Shown here: positions 35,163-45,649 of the stretch, piece by piece
How positions within the stretch are numbered: position 1 is the first letter of the stretch
How the letters are laid out: each line of letters begins with the position of its first letter
Notes under the pieces: generated by a model
Database searches by the model: none
Told to the model about the DNA's origin: nothing
Seen by the model: only the letters and a program-made list of their open reading frames with translations
NCBI GenBank assembly: GCA_951799445.1
Contig: OX637288.1
Span: 7,504,501-7,568,500, forward strand
Length of the DNA: 64,000 bases
Origin: Pseudisothecium myosuroides
Taxonomy: Eukaryota; Streptophyta; Bryopsida; Hypnales; Lembophyllaceae
Direction: 5' to 3'
Made by a program: the position numbers and the translations under genes

Positions 35163-36665
35163 ATGCAGGGCAGGGAGCTATTCGGGGGAGAGGGTCTGTG
35201 GGACCTATACGGCACCATAGTGCAGGGAGCTCACCTTCAAAGAGCCTTGCTGGCGGAGAAACAAGAACTACAGACACGATCGGAGGGGGGCCCTATGCCC
35301 ACGAGAGCCCAACGAGGAAGAGGGAAGACTCGGGGACGACAGAGGGCGGCTTGTAACACTGCTGCTACAGGACGGGGCGGGGATGGTGACATTCTGCAAG
35401 GGCCGATTTTAGGGAATGCTTCCATTGGGGCAGTTGATCCCAAAATTGGCCTATGGGGTTCTCTGAGGCCGAATGCATACTCCCCTAGGGAGACTCGGGC
35501 AAAAAAGAAAGAACGCACGGAGGCCGAGACCCAGAGGGCAGAAATGTATAAAATTCTGACTGATATCTCACGGGACAAATTCATCTTCGATACACAGTCA
35601 AATTTCTACGGGACCAACAATGACGTCCCGTTGGAATCACAACACGGCCCACAGGCTATTTCAGGACATGGGCCAAGCAAGGAGACAAGAACACCAAATT
35701 TGGCGAGGGCTGGAAGTATGGACACTATAGACTTGGAGCTGGCTGGAGATACGGTGAACTATTCACAGCCCGGCACGGAGGTTGAGACGAACCTAAGCCA
35801 CGGACCACCTGTAAGTATTGCCGCACCTCACGGTTCTTGGACGGCTGGGCATGTTGGACTACGAGTGTTGACAACTGGGGAAAGCTTGGGACGCACACCT
35901 TTCCATGGACGACCACATGAAATTGTGGAGGGGACAATCATTGCAGAATGGGTGGAGGGGGTGTCTGGCACACCGATGTTGCTTGCCAAGTTTCCAGGAG
36001 AAGAAGATCCAATGCAACTACGACTCAGTGACTGTAGGATTGAAAATATAGGGAGGCCAGTGCACCGGGAAGTCGGAGAGAGTAGCCGTCTACCTGCCCG
36101 AAAGCTTGCTCAACATGGGCTGAATTTTGCAACTGGGGACACTGAAAATGTCCAAATACACCTTGCTGCCGAATGGGAGGGCACACGAGCAGGAAGATCT
36201 GAAGAGCCTATTCCACATCAGCTGATCGGGAAACAAATGGAAGGGGTACGTGTTGTGCCCTCGGGTACTGACGCAGCAAGAGGCAAGAAAACGGGACGCG
36301 GTGCCGAACACGGCAGAGTAATTCTAGAGTACGTGCAGGAGGTGGAGGGGAGCACACAGGAGTCTACTGCAGCCAAGACATCGTTCCCTCAGGTAGAAGT
36401 TGCCTTCCCTCCTTACTTGGATGAGATTGTTGGCAGTGGGTCCTCGGGCAATGACTGGTCCTCTGGTTCAGAATGGCTAGGTAGTTTAGGAGGAGATACT
36501 ACGGATAGTGATATAGATGAATCCGGCGATTGGGAAAACGACATTGCCGCAAACCGCGATCGCTTCTTCCCAGCGACAGGAAATGACCTGTTGTTTGAGG
36601 AGTGGGCTCGCACCCCCGAATCGTTTAGGAATCTGTCACTCACCCCCACCCCCCCAATTCGATAG
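35163..36665 (+). CDS. piggyBac-associated ORF upstream of the transposase
   Basis: An unbroken 500-codon frame from the ATG at 35163 (the frame is open further upstream). No family is recognised with confidence. The N-terminal third is Arg/Gly- and Lys-rich. A stretch near 35917-36050 (VEGTIIAEWVEG, LLAKFPGEEDP, LRLSDC) looks like a small Tudor- or chromo-like beta fold. The C-terminal 80 residues are acidic and Ser-rich (DTTDSDIDESGDWEND). An acidic stretch before the catalytic domain is typical of piggyBac transposase N termini. The frame ends 10 bases before the transposase frame opens at 36676, right after the C-rich run at 36642-36655. It is therefore either a separate protein or the N-terminal part of one transposase split by a frameshift or unspliced intron. 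Confidence 0.55.
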   Translation: MQGRELFGGEGLWDLYGTIVQGAHLQRALLAEKQELQTRSEGGPMPTRAQRGRGKTRGRQRAACNTAATGRGGDGDILQGPILGNASIGAVDPKIGLWGSLRPNAYSPRETRAKKKERTEAETQRAEMYKILTDISRDKFIFDTQSNFYGTNNDVPLESQHGPQAISGHGPSKETRTPNLARAGSMDTIDLELAGDTVNYSQPGTEVETNLSHGPPVSIAAPHGSWTAGHVGLRVLTTGESLGRTPFHGRPHEIVEGTIIAEWVEGVSGTPMLLAKFPGEEDPMQLRLSDCRIENIGRPVHREVGESSRLPARKLAQHGLNFATGDTENVQIHLAAEWEGTRAGRSEEPIPHQLIGKQMEGVRVVPSGTDAARGKKTGRGAEHGRVILEYVQEVEGSTQESTAAKTSFPQVEVAFPPYLDEIVGSGSSGNDWSSGSEWLGSLGGDTTDSDIDESGDWENDIAANRDRFFPATGNDLLFEEWARTPESFRNLSLTPTPPIR

Positions 36666-36675
36666 TTTCTACTAA

Positions 36676-38631
36676 GATTCCAATTGGGGGAGTGAGCACG
36701 TCACCCTTTTAGGCTCGAGGGATACGTTTTGCGGACCTAAACCAGGGGTCACTACAATCGTGACTTCAGTCCTTCCGACTCCAGAAAACCTCTTCAAGAT
36801 GTATTGGCCGGACGATGTTGTTGACGTGATTGTTCGGGAAACAAATCGTTATGCGACCCAAACAGTACCGCCAAAGGGTCGACGGCAAGTAGGGTCAAAT
36901 GAGGATCCTGCCCCTTTGGCTATAGACGTAGAACCCAAAACTAAAGGGGGGAAGACATGGCGAAATATTGATCCAATAGAATTTAGAGCGTGGTTGGGTA
37001 TCATTATCTACATGGGCGTTGTAAAGTTACCCAACCGGCGTCTATATTGGACTAAGAAACACGATCTTCTACACTCGCCTCTTATATCCCGCGTGATGTC
37101 GTGTAAGAGGTGGGAGAGCATCACGAGATGCCTTCACCTTGTTGATAACTGGCTCCTTCCCTGGATTCCATGGCCTAGTAAGACTTCTTCACCGTCTGCT
37201 GCAATGTCTGCGGGGGGAGAAGTGAACCACGAGGCGCCACAAGCAGGTCGTGCTGAAACGAGTAGAACTCGTCACGGTGTCTCTGTAGAAGCTTTTGTGA
37301 GGGGAGAGCCTTCCAATGCGGCTACACTGGGTGTTCCGTGCCAAGGCAATCCACGTCGTAAGGTCCATGACCCCTTACAGTCAGAGGTGCAATACTCAAA
37401 TTCTGGGGACTCCCATTCAAGCGGGGAAGGAAATGAAGAAGAATCAGCCGATGAGGCTGGCTGGGGGTTCCCGGTCAATCCAGCGAAGGAGGAACAGATC
37501 CCAGATGTGCAGAGCTTACCTACCGTAGACAAATTAGCGAAGTGCCGGTAGATCATTGACTGGTTCAATGAGACAAGTCAGAAATTGTACAACGCGGAGC
37601 CCTTTGTCACTGTTGACGAGCTCATTATCCCCTACAAGGGGCAGTATTGCACAATTAGGCAATTCTTGCCCGCTAAGCCTATACGGTTCGAAATTAAGTT
37701 GTGGGGGTTAGCTTCATCGAAGTCTCGTTTTGTGGTTCTTGTTAGTGTGTACATGGGCAAAGGGACCGGGTTGGGTGAGTTTGGCTTGGGCCACCAGGTG
37801 GTTATGGATTTAGTGTCCGGGCTTGCAAATCGATGGCACACAGTTGTAACTGATAATTTTTTTTTAAGTACCCGACTTGCTCACGAGTTGATGCAAAAAG
37901 GCTTCTGGTTCTGTGGGACGGTAAAAACCAACAGCAGAGGGTTGCCCCGTGCACTGAAGCATGCCAAATCGAAAACGCATAAAGGTAGCATCCTAATCAA
38001 AATGCATAGAGGGCGACAAATAGTTGGAGTTTCGTGGCAAGATAAAGAAATGGTGACTTTTCTCTCGACTGGAGCGGATGCATGGCAACTTGGAGTTGAA
38101 GTACCCAGAAGGCAACGTGGGCGTGCAGGGAAGATGTCCATCCCTTCGACGCCTGTGCACTTGATGTATCAGGAGTATATGCGCGGGATTGACATCACCG
38201 ACCAGCTGCGCACAAATTATTCTTGTTTGTTGTCCACACATAAATGGTGGCACAAGATTTTCTGCTACGTCGTTGATCAGTTCATCATAAATTCCTACAT
38301 TTTGCATTGTGTTGAATCACAGTGGCTGGGACTACCCACCTTGACCCATATGTACTTCAACTTGGCCGTAGGAGACTACCTGGTTGCACCGGCTCTACGC
38401 ATAGTCCAAGTTTCCAGTCTGCCGCCTCAGAGAGCACAACGGCCAGTACACGGACCTCAGAAAGGCAGCCTCCGCCGGTACTGAATGGCTTGCGGCACCA
38501 AGTAGCGTGGCTTTTGTGCTGGCTGCCAGTACCGATGGATGTGTCCATTGAGGTGTTATAACTTCTACCATTTGCCCGAGAATCTGGGAAAGATGCCTCA
38601 GAAGGGCAAGAAGGGTCGTCGTCTTTATTGA
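36676..38631 (+). pseudogene. piggyBac DDD transposase, interrupted by in-frame stops
   Basis: One reading frame carries the whole catalytic domain. It shows the N-terminal PTPENLFKMYW and VRETNRYA motifs, then EFRAWLGIIIYMGVVKLP. The catalytic Asp are in TVDELIIPYKG (37615-37617), VTDNFFLSTR (37852-37854) and GIDITDQ (38191-38193, second Asp 38200-38202), followed by KWWHKIFCYVVDQFIINSY. A C-terminal Cys/His motif (C-x2-C, C-x3-C, x4-H) is at 38515-38571. Three stops break it: TAG 37549-37551, TGA 38482-38484 and TAG 38503-38505; the frame resumes each time without shift. The first stop precedes all three catalytic Asp. The 36760 start used by a simple frame scan is GTG, and homology begins earlier, near 36736. 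The piggyBac cut-and-paste reaction targets TTAA, matching the flanks seen here. Confidence 0.9.
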
Positions 38632-39816
38632 ATTTTTTCTTTGGCCTAACTCCCTGCCATTGTGATGCGTTCTTGATGCAGCCTATACCAAGTACACAGC
38701 ACGAGCGAGAAGGGGTAGCTTCGGCCCCAATCCGAAACCCCTTTGCGGCCATGTTGGCGGTTCTTATGTGGGGGCTTCTGAAGGCAGCATTTTTTGATGG
38801 CGTAGTGGGCCGTTGAAGCGATTGGATTTAGACCCAGAGGGCAGGAAGGACGTTCCTGTAGACCTCGACATTTTGATGGCATAGCTGTATAGTCGAGACA
38901 TAGGAAGAGCTCTTCCCTTTCCAATCGAATGGAAGACTGTATTGCGTTTCCATTTCCATAATCCTGAATTTTTGTCGGTTTTAGGTTCATTTAGGAAGTG
39001 GTGTTTCGAACTTATGAAACAGAGTGCTGGCATTGTTGAAACTTCTTTATATCAAAATGTTTTGACATTCAAATCACTTTACGGATGATAATATTGCACT
39101 CACAGTCTTTCAACGGGTTGTCTGTCAATGTTTCAACTTTTTTGTTTGTCATAGAATGAGGTTGCTTGTGTCCCTCCAAACCGCCAAGGGATGCGGGCGT
39201 TTAGCTGAATTGCTGTTGTGGCACTCCGTTGTCAAGTTATCATGGAGTTACTGGCTATAGTGTTTTGGGAGGATAAGAGTACTGCCGGTTAGAACCGGCT
39301 ACATGTCCACATCTGGCACCGGTTCACCCAGAATGTAGTCGTATTCATATCCTGCATGTCACCCTTCGTCTACCACAGTCGCACAGCTGCTCTGAAATAG
39401 GACGGGTCATTGTATTTCTGCAGTATGGAGCTCAATTTCTTTGCTTATTCGATTAGGCAGATTTGTTGGTCACATTTTTGCATCGATGTGTGTAAGCATC
39501 GACTCCACACCACCGAGAGTGACACATGTAGGCGGAGGAAAAAAAAAAACTGAAATCGGACTTGTATTGTGGTTGCAAGGACCATGTACAGCCTCGCCTC
39601 TCCTAAAATAGTGGTATTTTTATCCCATTTTGCTGTACAAACATTTCTAAGAGGCACAAAAAAGATCCATAAATGCCCAAATTTGTAGCACATTCTCTTT
39701 GCTATGCTTCCCGCCTCCACAAAAAAAATCCCATTTTTAGGATATATTTTACTCCCTAAACCATTCCTTTCCTGAACGGCACCCTCTCTGTACACAATTT
39801 GTATGCATGTATTCAA
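38632..39816 (+). other. piggyBac 3' region, non-coding
   Basis: No supported frame between the transposase end and the right terminus. This should contain the transposase 3' UTR and the right-end binding sites. An A-run lies at 39540-39550. Confidence 0.5.
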
Positions 39817-39833
39817 TCCCACTTAGGGGTTAA

Positions 39834-41170
39834 AGCTCTAAGCTAAAGTTTTGCATTTTTTAAAGGACATCTTCATACAACCATTTTTAGAAAACACGTG
39901 TCAATGAATATACATCTATTTCTTCATCATAATTTTCTCAAACATTTTTGGTGCAATAAAATTCTAGTGTTGCAACAAGGCAATGCACTTAACATCTTGG
40001 TGAATGGAAGAAAACCGCATCTCTCTAATTTTCACTTCTTTAGTATTTCTATTGATTACATTTGAGATCAAGGTTTGTAATCAATGGATTTTTGAGTGTG
40101 GAAAAGACCAATAAAAATCAAAATTTAATGTGCCCATCCTTCCAGTGCACTTGTTTTGACATAGTTAGCATGCAACTTGCAATAATATTTCAGAGATCTA
40201 GATGTAAATAACTTGGTAATAAAATTTAGGTAATTGTGGTCTTACTAGTATCACTTAGCTAACACCACTCCCAATGCCAACTTGTGCAAACATACCTCAA
40301 TCCCCCACAATGCTACCTCCACTTCCAACAAATGTGATTTCCATTCAATATTTTCTAACAAATTTGATCTAGATCCTTTCTAGATTTTAGGAGTTCAAAA
40401 TATTAGTAAAATATAGATTTCATTTTTTTAAACATTATTAATTTTCATATATTATAAAATTTTATAGATTTTTGAAGTATACAAACTCAAGAAACTAGAT
40501 TTATGTGAATTGAATTCATTGTCATTAGAATTGACAACTTACAAGTCTTATGTGTCTTCCCTCATGGTACTCTTGACAATCTGTATGGGACAATTGCATC
40601 TTGTAAAATCTACCAAATATTAGGTGAAAACAACATTGAAATGTGAGATGTGTGCAAAGTCTACCACTTTGGAATGCACACGGGGGATTTGGAGAGAATT
40701 TATGAAAATCCCTGCAAAGAAAACCCACGATTTTCTTCTCTATAGGAATTCTTTGAAGATCCCTCCTCAATGACATTTGAACACAAAGAAACACACAAAC
40801 TGGCAAAAACTAGCAGGGAAAAACTAGAAAAGCTCCAAACCAATCGCAGGGAATTCCAAAAAAGTTTGCTGTGAGGGAAAATTGCCAGGAGACAATAAAG
40901 CCCACACAATCAGTATTTTGGAAGGTTCAAAGTTAGAATTCTATTTATTGTATGTGCTACCTTCTGCCGCATGTGAGTTACAGACTGTTGATGTTTCATG
41001 CACTCACTATATAACCAAGCTAAAACAAGTTTGTGTAATTGTTTACAGCTTTGTATCTAGCTGCAAAAAGCAAATGCTTACAGTATCTAGTCCTTTGCTT
41101 TTCAAGGTGTTAAAGAGTTCAACTAATTGCAGAAAGTTAGGCAGCCATTCTCAAGTGGATGATTCAGATA
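39834..41170. repeat. 3' flank of BTB unit C, continued
   Basis: It resumes the match to unit A exactly after the TTAA (compare 10228-11454) and to unit D (55350-57860). No gene supported. It runs up to the 3' end of pseudogene C. Confidence 0.7.
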
Positions 41171-41175
41171 CCAGC

Positions 41176-41919
41176 TCAAATTGCATGGTCGTGTGTCTGT
41201 GCATTCTGCTTATAGCGCTTTGGTGTTGTTTTCTGCCGAGGACTTTCACGACGTAAACCGTTGGACATAGCCTCAGTTATGCAGCGCTGCACCACATTGG
41301 GATTGTGTCGCATCTCCAGTACTGTACAGTAGCAGTTGACTTCATGACCTTCTCGCAGTTCTTGACAACATACGACAGGCAAGCTTCATAAAATTCATAT
41401 TCAGATACCTCCTCTAAATCCTTGCACTTATGATAGAAGTCCCAACAATTAGCTGGGGTCAAATGCCTCAGTAGACTAGCTTCTAGAACCGCATTCAGTC
41501 TACCCTCCACCTGGAATTTGTGAGTAGCATCAAACAAGGCAGTGAAGTGCTTGTCCACAGCAGCGTTGAACTCTGGCATAGCTCTTGTTTTTTCATTTGT
41601 GATGTAAAGCAAAACCAAAAACAGTTGCAAACTCTCAATAGCTATATTAGGCAACTGAGGTAAGCTCACACTGGAGGAGAGCTGCAGCTCCTTCATCTCC
41701 TGTCGGAACAATTTTCAAAATACGAACGACGCCGTGGCCAACACACTCCGGTGTGCTTTCATCGTGCCCCCTTTTGCTTGGAAGGTGATGTCTGCATACA
41801 GACCTTCTGCGAGCATGTTCAAGAGCAGAGAATCGGACCATTTCTTCTCAATTACTTCTATTTGAAGCGTCAGACTTGTCTGTCCAGAACTTTTGGATGT
41901 CAATGTTTGAGTAAGCCAT
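41176..41919 (-). pseudogene. BTB/POZ pseudogene, copy C
   Basis: It aligns with A and D from the ATG (41919) to the end. Damage: a one-base insertion after about 20 codons, TGA in place of the CGA at A-codon 68 (FREMF motif), and a short insertion near 41325 that repeats part of 'actgtacagta' and shifts the frame in the last quarter. The CCEFC motif is also lost (it reads RRESP). The splice acceptor before the ATG is kept. It is the most damaged of the four copies. Confidence 0.85.
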
Positions 41920-41924
41920 GCCTC

Positions 41925-43020
41925 ACTATATCCTGCAGCAACAAGAATTGGAGAAATGAGTTTCAAACACCTGGAGAAGTTGCCAACCACATTTTTCTCA
42001 ACTAAATTAAAACATGACTCTCTAAATATGTACTGTGCAGTACTTAGAGGATAGAAAACACTGATATTGAATTAATCCTTTTTCTTGAATGAGCATCTCA
42101 TCTATTCATAAACTTTGTAGGATTATAATTAACAAGTTGTGTCAGCGTGCCTTCTCTGAATATTCATGGTCATTGATCCTTGAAATGGACATGTATACTA
42201 TCTCTAGCTTACAGTGGTTGACAACCTCCCACTTTAAATGATTGCACGGGAAATTCTTAGTATCGAAAATTTCACTAGCACCAAGTTTGGCTCAACAAAT
42301 TTGATTTTTGTACCCAAAGACCCTCCACAATACTTTGCTGATCTCCCAGAAATCACACTCCCAAAAATGACACATATGCCGCTGAAATGCTTAAAGTTAC
42401 ACATCTAGTATTATCTTCGTGACATCCTTCATGTTCATGCAGTAGCCTGTCAACTTGAATTTTCAGCATTCTTAGTCAATGAATAGAGTTGTAAACATAC
42501 TTGAAGCAAATTGCAAACTGAATTGGACCTAGAATCTGGAGAACTGAAAGGATGCTGACCTCAATGCACAACAGGAACTGTTGTATATGCAAGAGAATAA
42601 AACCTCACTTCGGATAATCACGTTCAAGTTTTCTGCAAATGCAGTACCCCTTCTTCTCGCTTTAGCTTAGACTTGGAAGAACTACAAACGCAAATTTGAA
42701 GGATTACATCACATCAAACAACCCCTTTTCAAATCGAAATTGGTGAATCACACTGAGTATCACAAGCACAGTGGTCTACTTTCACACTTCAATTCCAAAC
42801 AAAACCTAATTCTCCAAACACAAACAAATGACAGTCTGTTGTATGTGTTTGAAGCTTCCAAACCTTAGATACTGCAAACATTAGCATACAGGAACTCCCC
42901 ACTCGAGCAATGCAAACTTGGAAATTACAAAACAATGTGTTCTATGCAAAGTACCATGTGAGTGAGCACCACTGGAGTAATTTATACTGAACTACAGTAC
43001 AATAGCCACTGGCTGAAGTT
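41925..43020. repeat. BTB unit C, 5' flank
   Basis: Parallel to 12200-13400: 5' UTR intron with a GTATGT donor near 42500, exon 1 block and upstream region. It lacks the 79-bp MITE and the foldback element, so it serves as the empty reference for both. No gene on its own. Confidence 0.7.
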
Positions 43021-44335
43021 TTGTTGGCCCAAACATCAAACATCAAACCTCGCGACACAAATCAAAATACTCTCATTCCCGTAATGAACTCCTACAATAT
43101 CCTCGACTTCACTATCACAAACAGAACAAAAACCAAACCTCAACAAGAACCTCTACACCACCGAATGCGCAAACACATACTTGAGAGGGAAAAAATGATT
43201 CAAGCATGGCAGTCCCTTGGTCACAGCAGCATGAGCATCCTAATCACAAATCTAAACTTCACAACAACGGCTCCAAACAATACCATTAGAGAATTTTTGG
43301 ACTCTCCACAGGGCTGCCAGGGTTTGACAACCACAGCTATTTCCAAAGTCCTAAGGAGCTAGTGAAAGTTCCGAATCTCTGACAGAAACAAAGATTCACC
43401 TTGTGTGAATATCGGGAATGAATGGGAGTATATCTCAATTTCCTATTCTCTTTTGAATATAAAACTGTAATTGCCACAGTCCTCCTCCATTAAAGTACTC
43501 GTGTACCAATGCTAGTGTACTAATTCTCTGACAATTGGCGGTACAATGATTAGCGGATTGATTAGCGGAAATAGGAGAAAAAATTCTGCGCAGGCAAAAA
43601 GAAAGTAATGCTGGGGCCCTTTGGGCGCTTCTTAGCAGCCTTTTGGAGAGTCCAGATTTTCTCTAATGCAGAATGTGCACACACATACTGTACCTGAGAG
43701 AAAAAATGGCTTTAAGCATAATAGTCCGTGTCCTTACATACAGCATCAGAGCATCCTAATCACGAATCTACATTCCATTACAATTCAGCAGCTACAAGCA
43801 ACCACAGAATACGCGGACACATACCTGAGAATAATAAAATGATTCAAGGATGATAGTCCGTGTCCTCACAGCAGCCTAATCAGAACTCTACACTCCGTTG
43901 CAATATTAATAGCTGCGAGCAATGAGCGCCTTCGGCATTTCTTAAAGCGAGAGCAGGGTTCTCATACTAGGCTCAGAGTGAGAAACTTCACGTACTAAGC
44001 TAGATCCTCGTTCAATGTAAAGCTTAGTGATCACTAATTGGTGATCGCAACCACCGCAGCAGTGCACAAAGGAGATTGCAGAAAATTGGCAGAGCGCACA
44101 AAGGGACGAGGGCGACGGAGATGCATATGACGAGCTGCTAAGTTAAACAGACGTCGTTGGGGCTTCTTCAAAGCAGAACTAGACTGCTTTTATGGCGCAC
44201 AGTAATTATTTCCGAACCGCACTAATTGGTATCTCATGGCCACCCATCTGAGAAGAGAGATCAGCACAGCATACAGTCCAGGTCCAAAATTAATTTCACC
44301 CAGCTGGACTAGTGAAATGGGGGTACAAAATTGCT
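43021..44335. repeat. Diverged tandem repeats and unassigned sequence
   Basis: Three diverged copies of a 130-165-bp unit occur at about 43160-43290, 43670-43810 and 43810-43935 (words 'cacatac.tgaga', 'aaaatg.ttcaag.atg', 'agcatcctaatcac.aatcta', 'agtccgtgtcct'). A 113-residue frame at 43021-43362 reads through the first copy but has no recognised motif. 43940-44335 is less AT-rich and unassigned. Confidence 0.5.
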
Positions 44336-44355
44336 TTCGATGAGATGATAGTTTT

Positions 44356-44539
44356 TTTGTTTTTGTTTTTTTAACACAAGCATGTTGAACAACGCATTGT
44401 GAAAGGTTTCCATCAAGTAGAGAGGCTGATTTCATGCCAAATAAACAACATGGCACTGCCAAGTATCGAACCCGCAACCATGCCATTTGGTTTGGGTACC
44501 TCTTTACCATCATCCAGTAGTTTAGGGTCATCTCAGACC
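44356..44539 (-). mobile_element. tRNA-derived SINE with 16-bp target duplication
   Basis: Reading the minus strand from 44539: an A-box-like CTGGATGATGGTAAAG, then about 35 bases on a B-box-like GGTTGCGGGTTCGATAC, a short body, and an A-rich tail (T-rich on the plus strand at 44351-44372). A perfect duplication, ATGAGATGATAGTTTT, flanks it at 44340-44355 and 44540-44555. Together these fit a retroposed SINE. No protein is encoded; a 113-residue frame across it is incidental. Confidence 0.75.
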
Positions 44540-44555
44540 ATGAGATGATAGTTTT

Positions 44556-45645
44556 GAAATTCTTCTTTTACAAACCTTCTTAAATTGATCCATAGATGAC
44601 AATTGTTTTTCTTTGGATTTTAATCTTCTTTCACTTTTGTGTCTTTTTTTAATGTCAACAAATCATAGTCACATACAATCAAGTTGCCTCCTTCCTCAAA
44701 TTGAAAACTTGATCCTAGCTTCCAATGCCCAAGTAATATACCCAATAATTTTTTGCACTTCAATGTGGGTGGTTCAACATTATTCTTGAGTGTGTAGAGT
44801 TAAAGTGGTCACAAATACAAACAGGAGCTCATATAGTCATATAGTAATAGAAATAGCTTCTATCCTCAAAATTGTACAAATAGTTCTTCATTTTGTGAAA
44901 GTGGGTATCTACTTTGTAAACTCATTCAAGTTCTGAATACTCAATTGCCAACAATGTTGGTAGTACCAATGGTTGCTACTTTAGAACACGTTGTTTTCCA
45001 ACCTTAGTTACATTAGATCCACATTATATGACCTTGAATGAAACCCTTCCAAAAATCTAAATTTATTTTTATAAATGATTTCCATTCAATGACTAGATAT
45101 TGCTAAATTAGTGAATGCCCAATACCATATCAATGCATGAACAAAATTGTATTAATGAATATTAATAGTGTTAAAATAGTGTTGAATCAATAAACAAACA
45201 ACATCATAAAATTGAATGAATGATGCTTTAAAAATATAGAATTAGTGCATAAATAATGTTGAATCAATGTTACAAAAGAATGATTGGTGATTTAATATAG
45301 AAATATAGTTGATGCAATGTTTTATTTTGAATACTTGATTTTAAAGCATTGAAACAATTTGGATAAACTTAATGTTGACTTGGAAATGGAAGAAAAATCA
45401 CATGATTTTGATGTTGCCACAATGCCAATTGTTTGACAAGTGCAAAGACATGATTGCATCATTTAGTATTGACTTAGTGTTGCTTACAAATACAAGTATT
45501 AGAAAGTTTTGAGCTAATGGACTTTTATTTTTGTACACAACAAATAAGTTTTAAATTCAAAAAAATGACATATATCAAACAAATATTAAAGCATTTTGTA
45601 TGAAAATTCTAAGAAAGAACACTCATACCATAACCAATATCTTGT
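44556..45645. other. AT-rich stretch, no gene supported
   Basis: Nothing coding or structured is visible. The last 100 bases match the end of the BTB spacer at 25690-25790. Confidence 0.4.
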
Positions 45646-45649
45646 TTAA
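45646..45649. other. Unoccupied sister site of element P6
   Basis: 'accaatatcttgtTTAA' is followed by 'cccctaaggaagg'. In the filled copy, 'accaatatcttattTTA' precedes P6, and TTAA plus 'tcccaaaagaagg' follows it. The CCCCTAA next to this TTAA belongs to the ordinary flank and is not a transposon end. Confidence 0.75.

Larger units (their letters stand above)
33760..39829 (+). mobile_element. piggyBac transposon, complete ends, 6.07 kb
   Basis: A perfect 13-bp inverted terminus, CCCCTAAGTGGGA, at 33760-33772 and 39817-39829, is flanked by TTAA at 33756-33759 and 39830-39833. The element is visibly richer in G and C than the AT-rich DNA around it. Order inside: about 1.4 kb of leader, a long open frame (35163-36665), a transposase frame with DDD residues (36676-38631), and about 1.2 kb with no gene. 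A second imperfect inverted pair follows the termini: TGAATCGATCCATACA at left and TGAATACATGCATACA at right. The empty site at 10224 confirms the boundaries. Stops in the transposase suggest this copy is no longer autonomous. Confidence 0.93.

Noticed and set aside
34094..35584. Minus-strand frames inside the piggyBac element
   Set aside because: They overlap the plus-strand frames and carry no recognised motifs.
44440..44520. tRNA gene on the minus strand
   Set aside because: The B-box-like GGTTCGATAC is present, but no acceptor stem or full cloverleaf can be drawn, and the flanking duplication plus A-rich tail identify a SINE.
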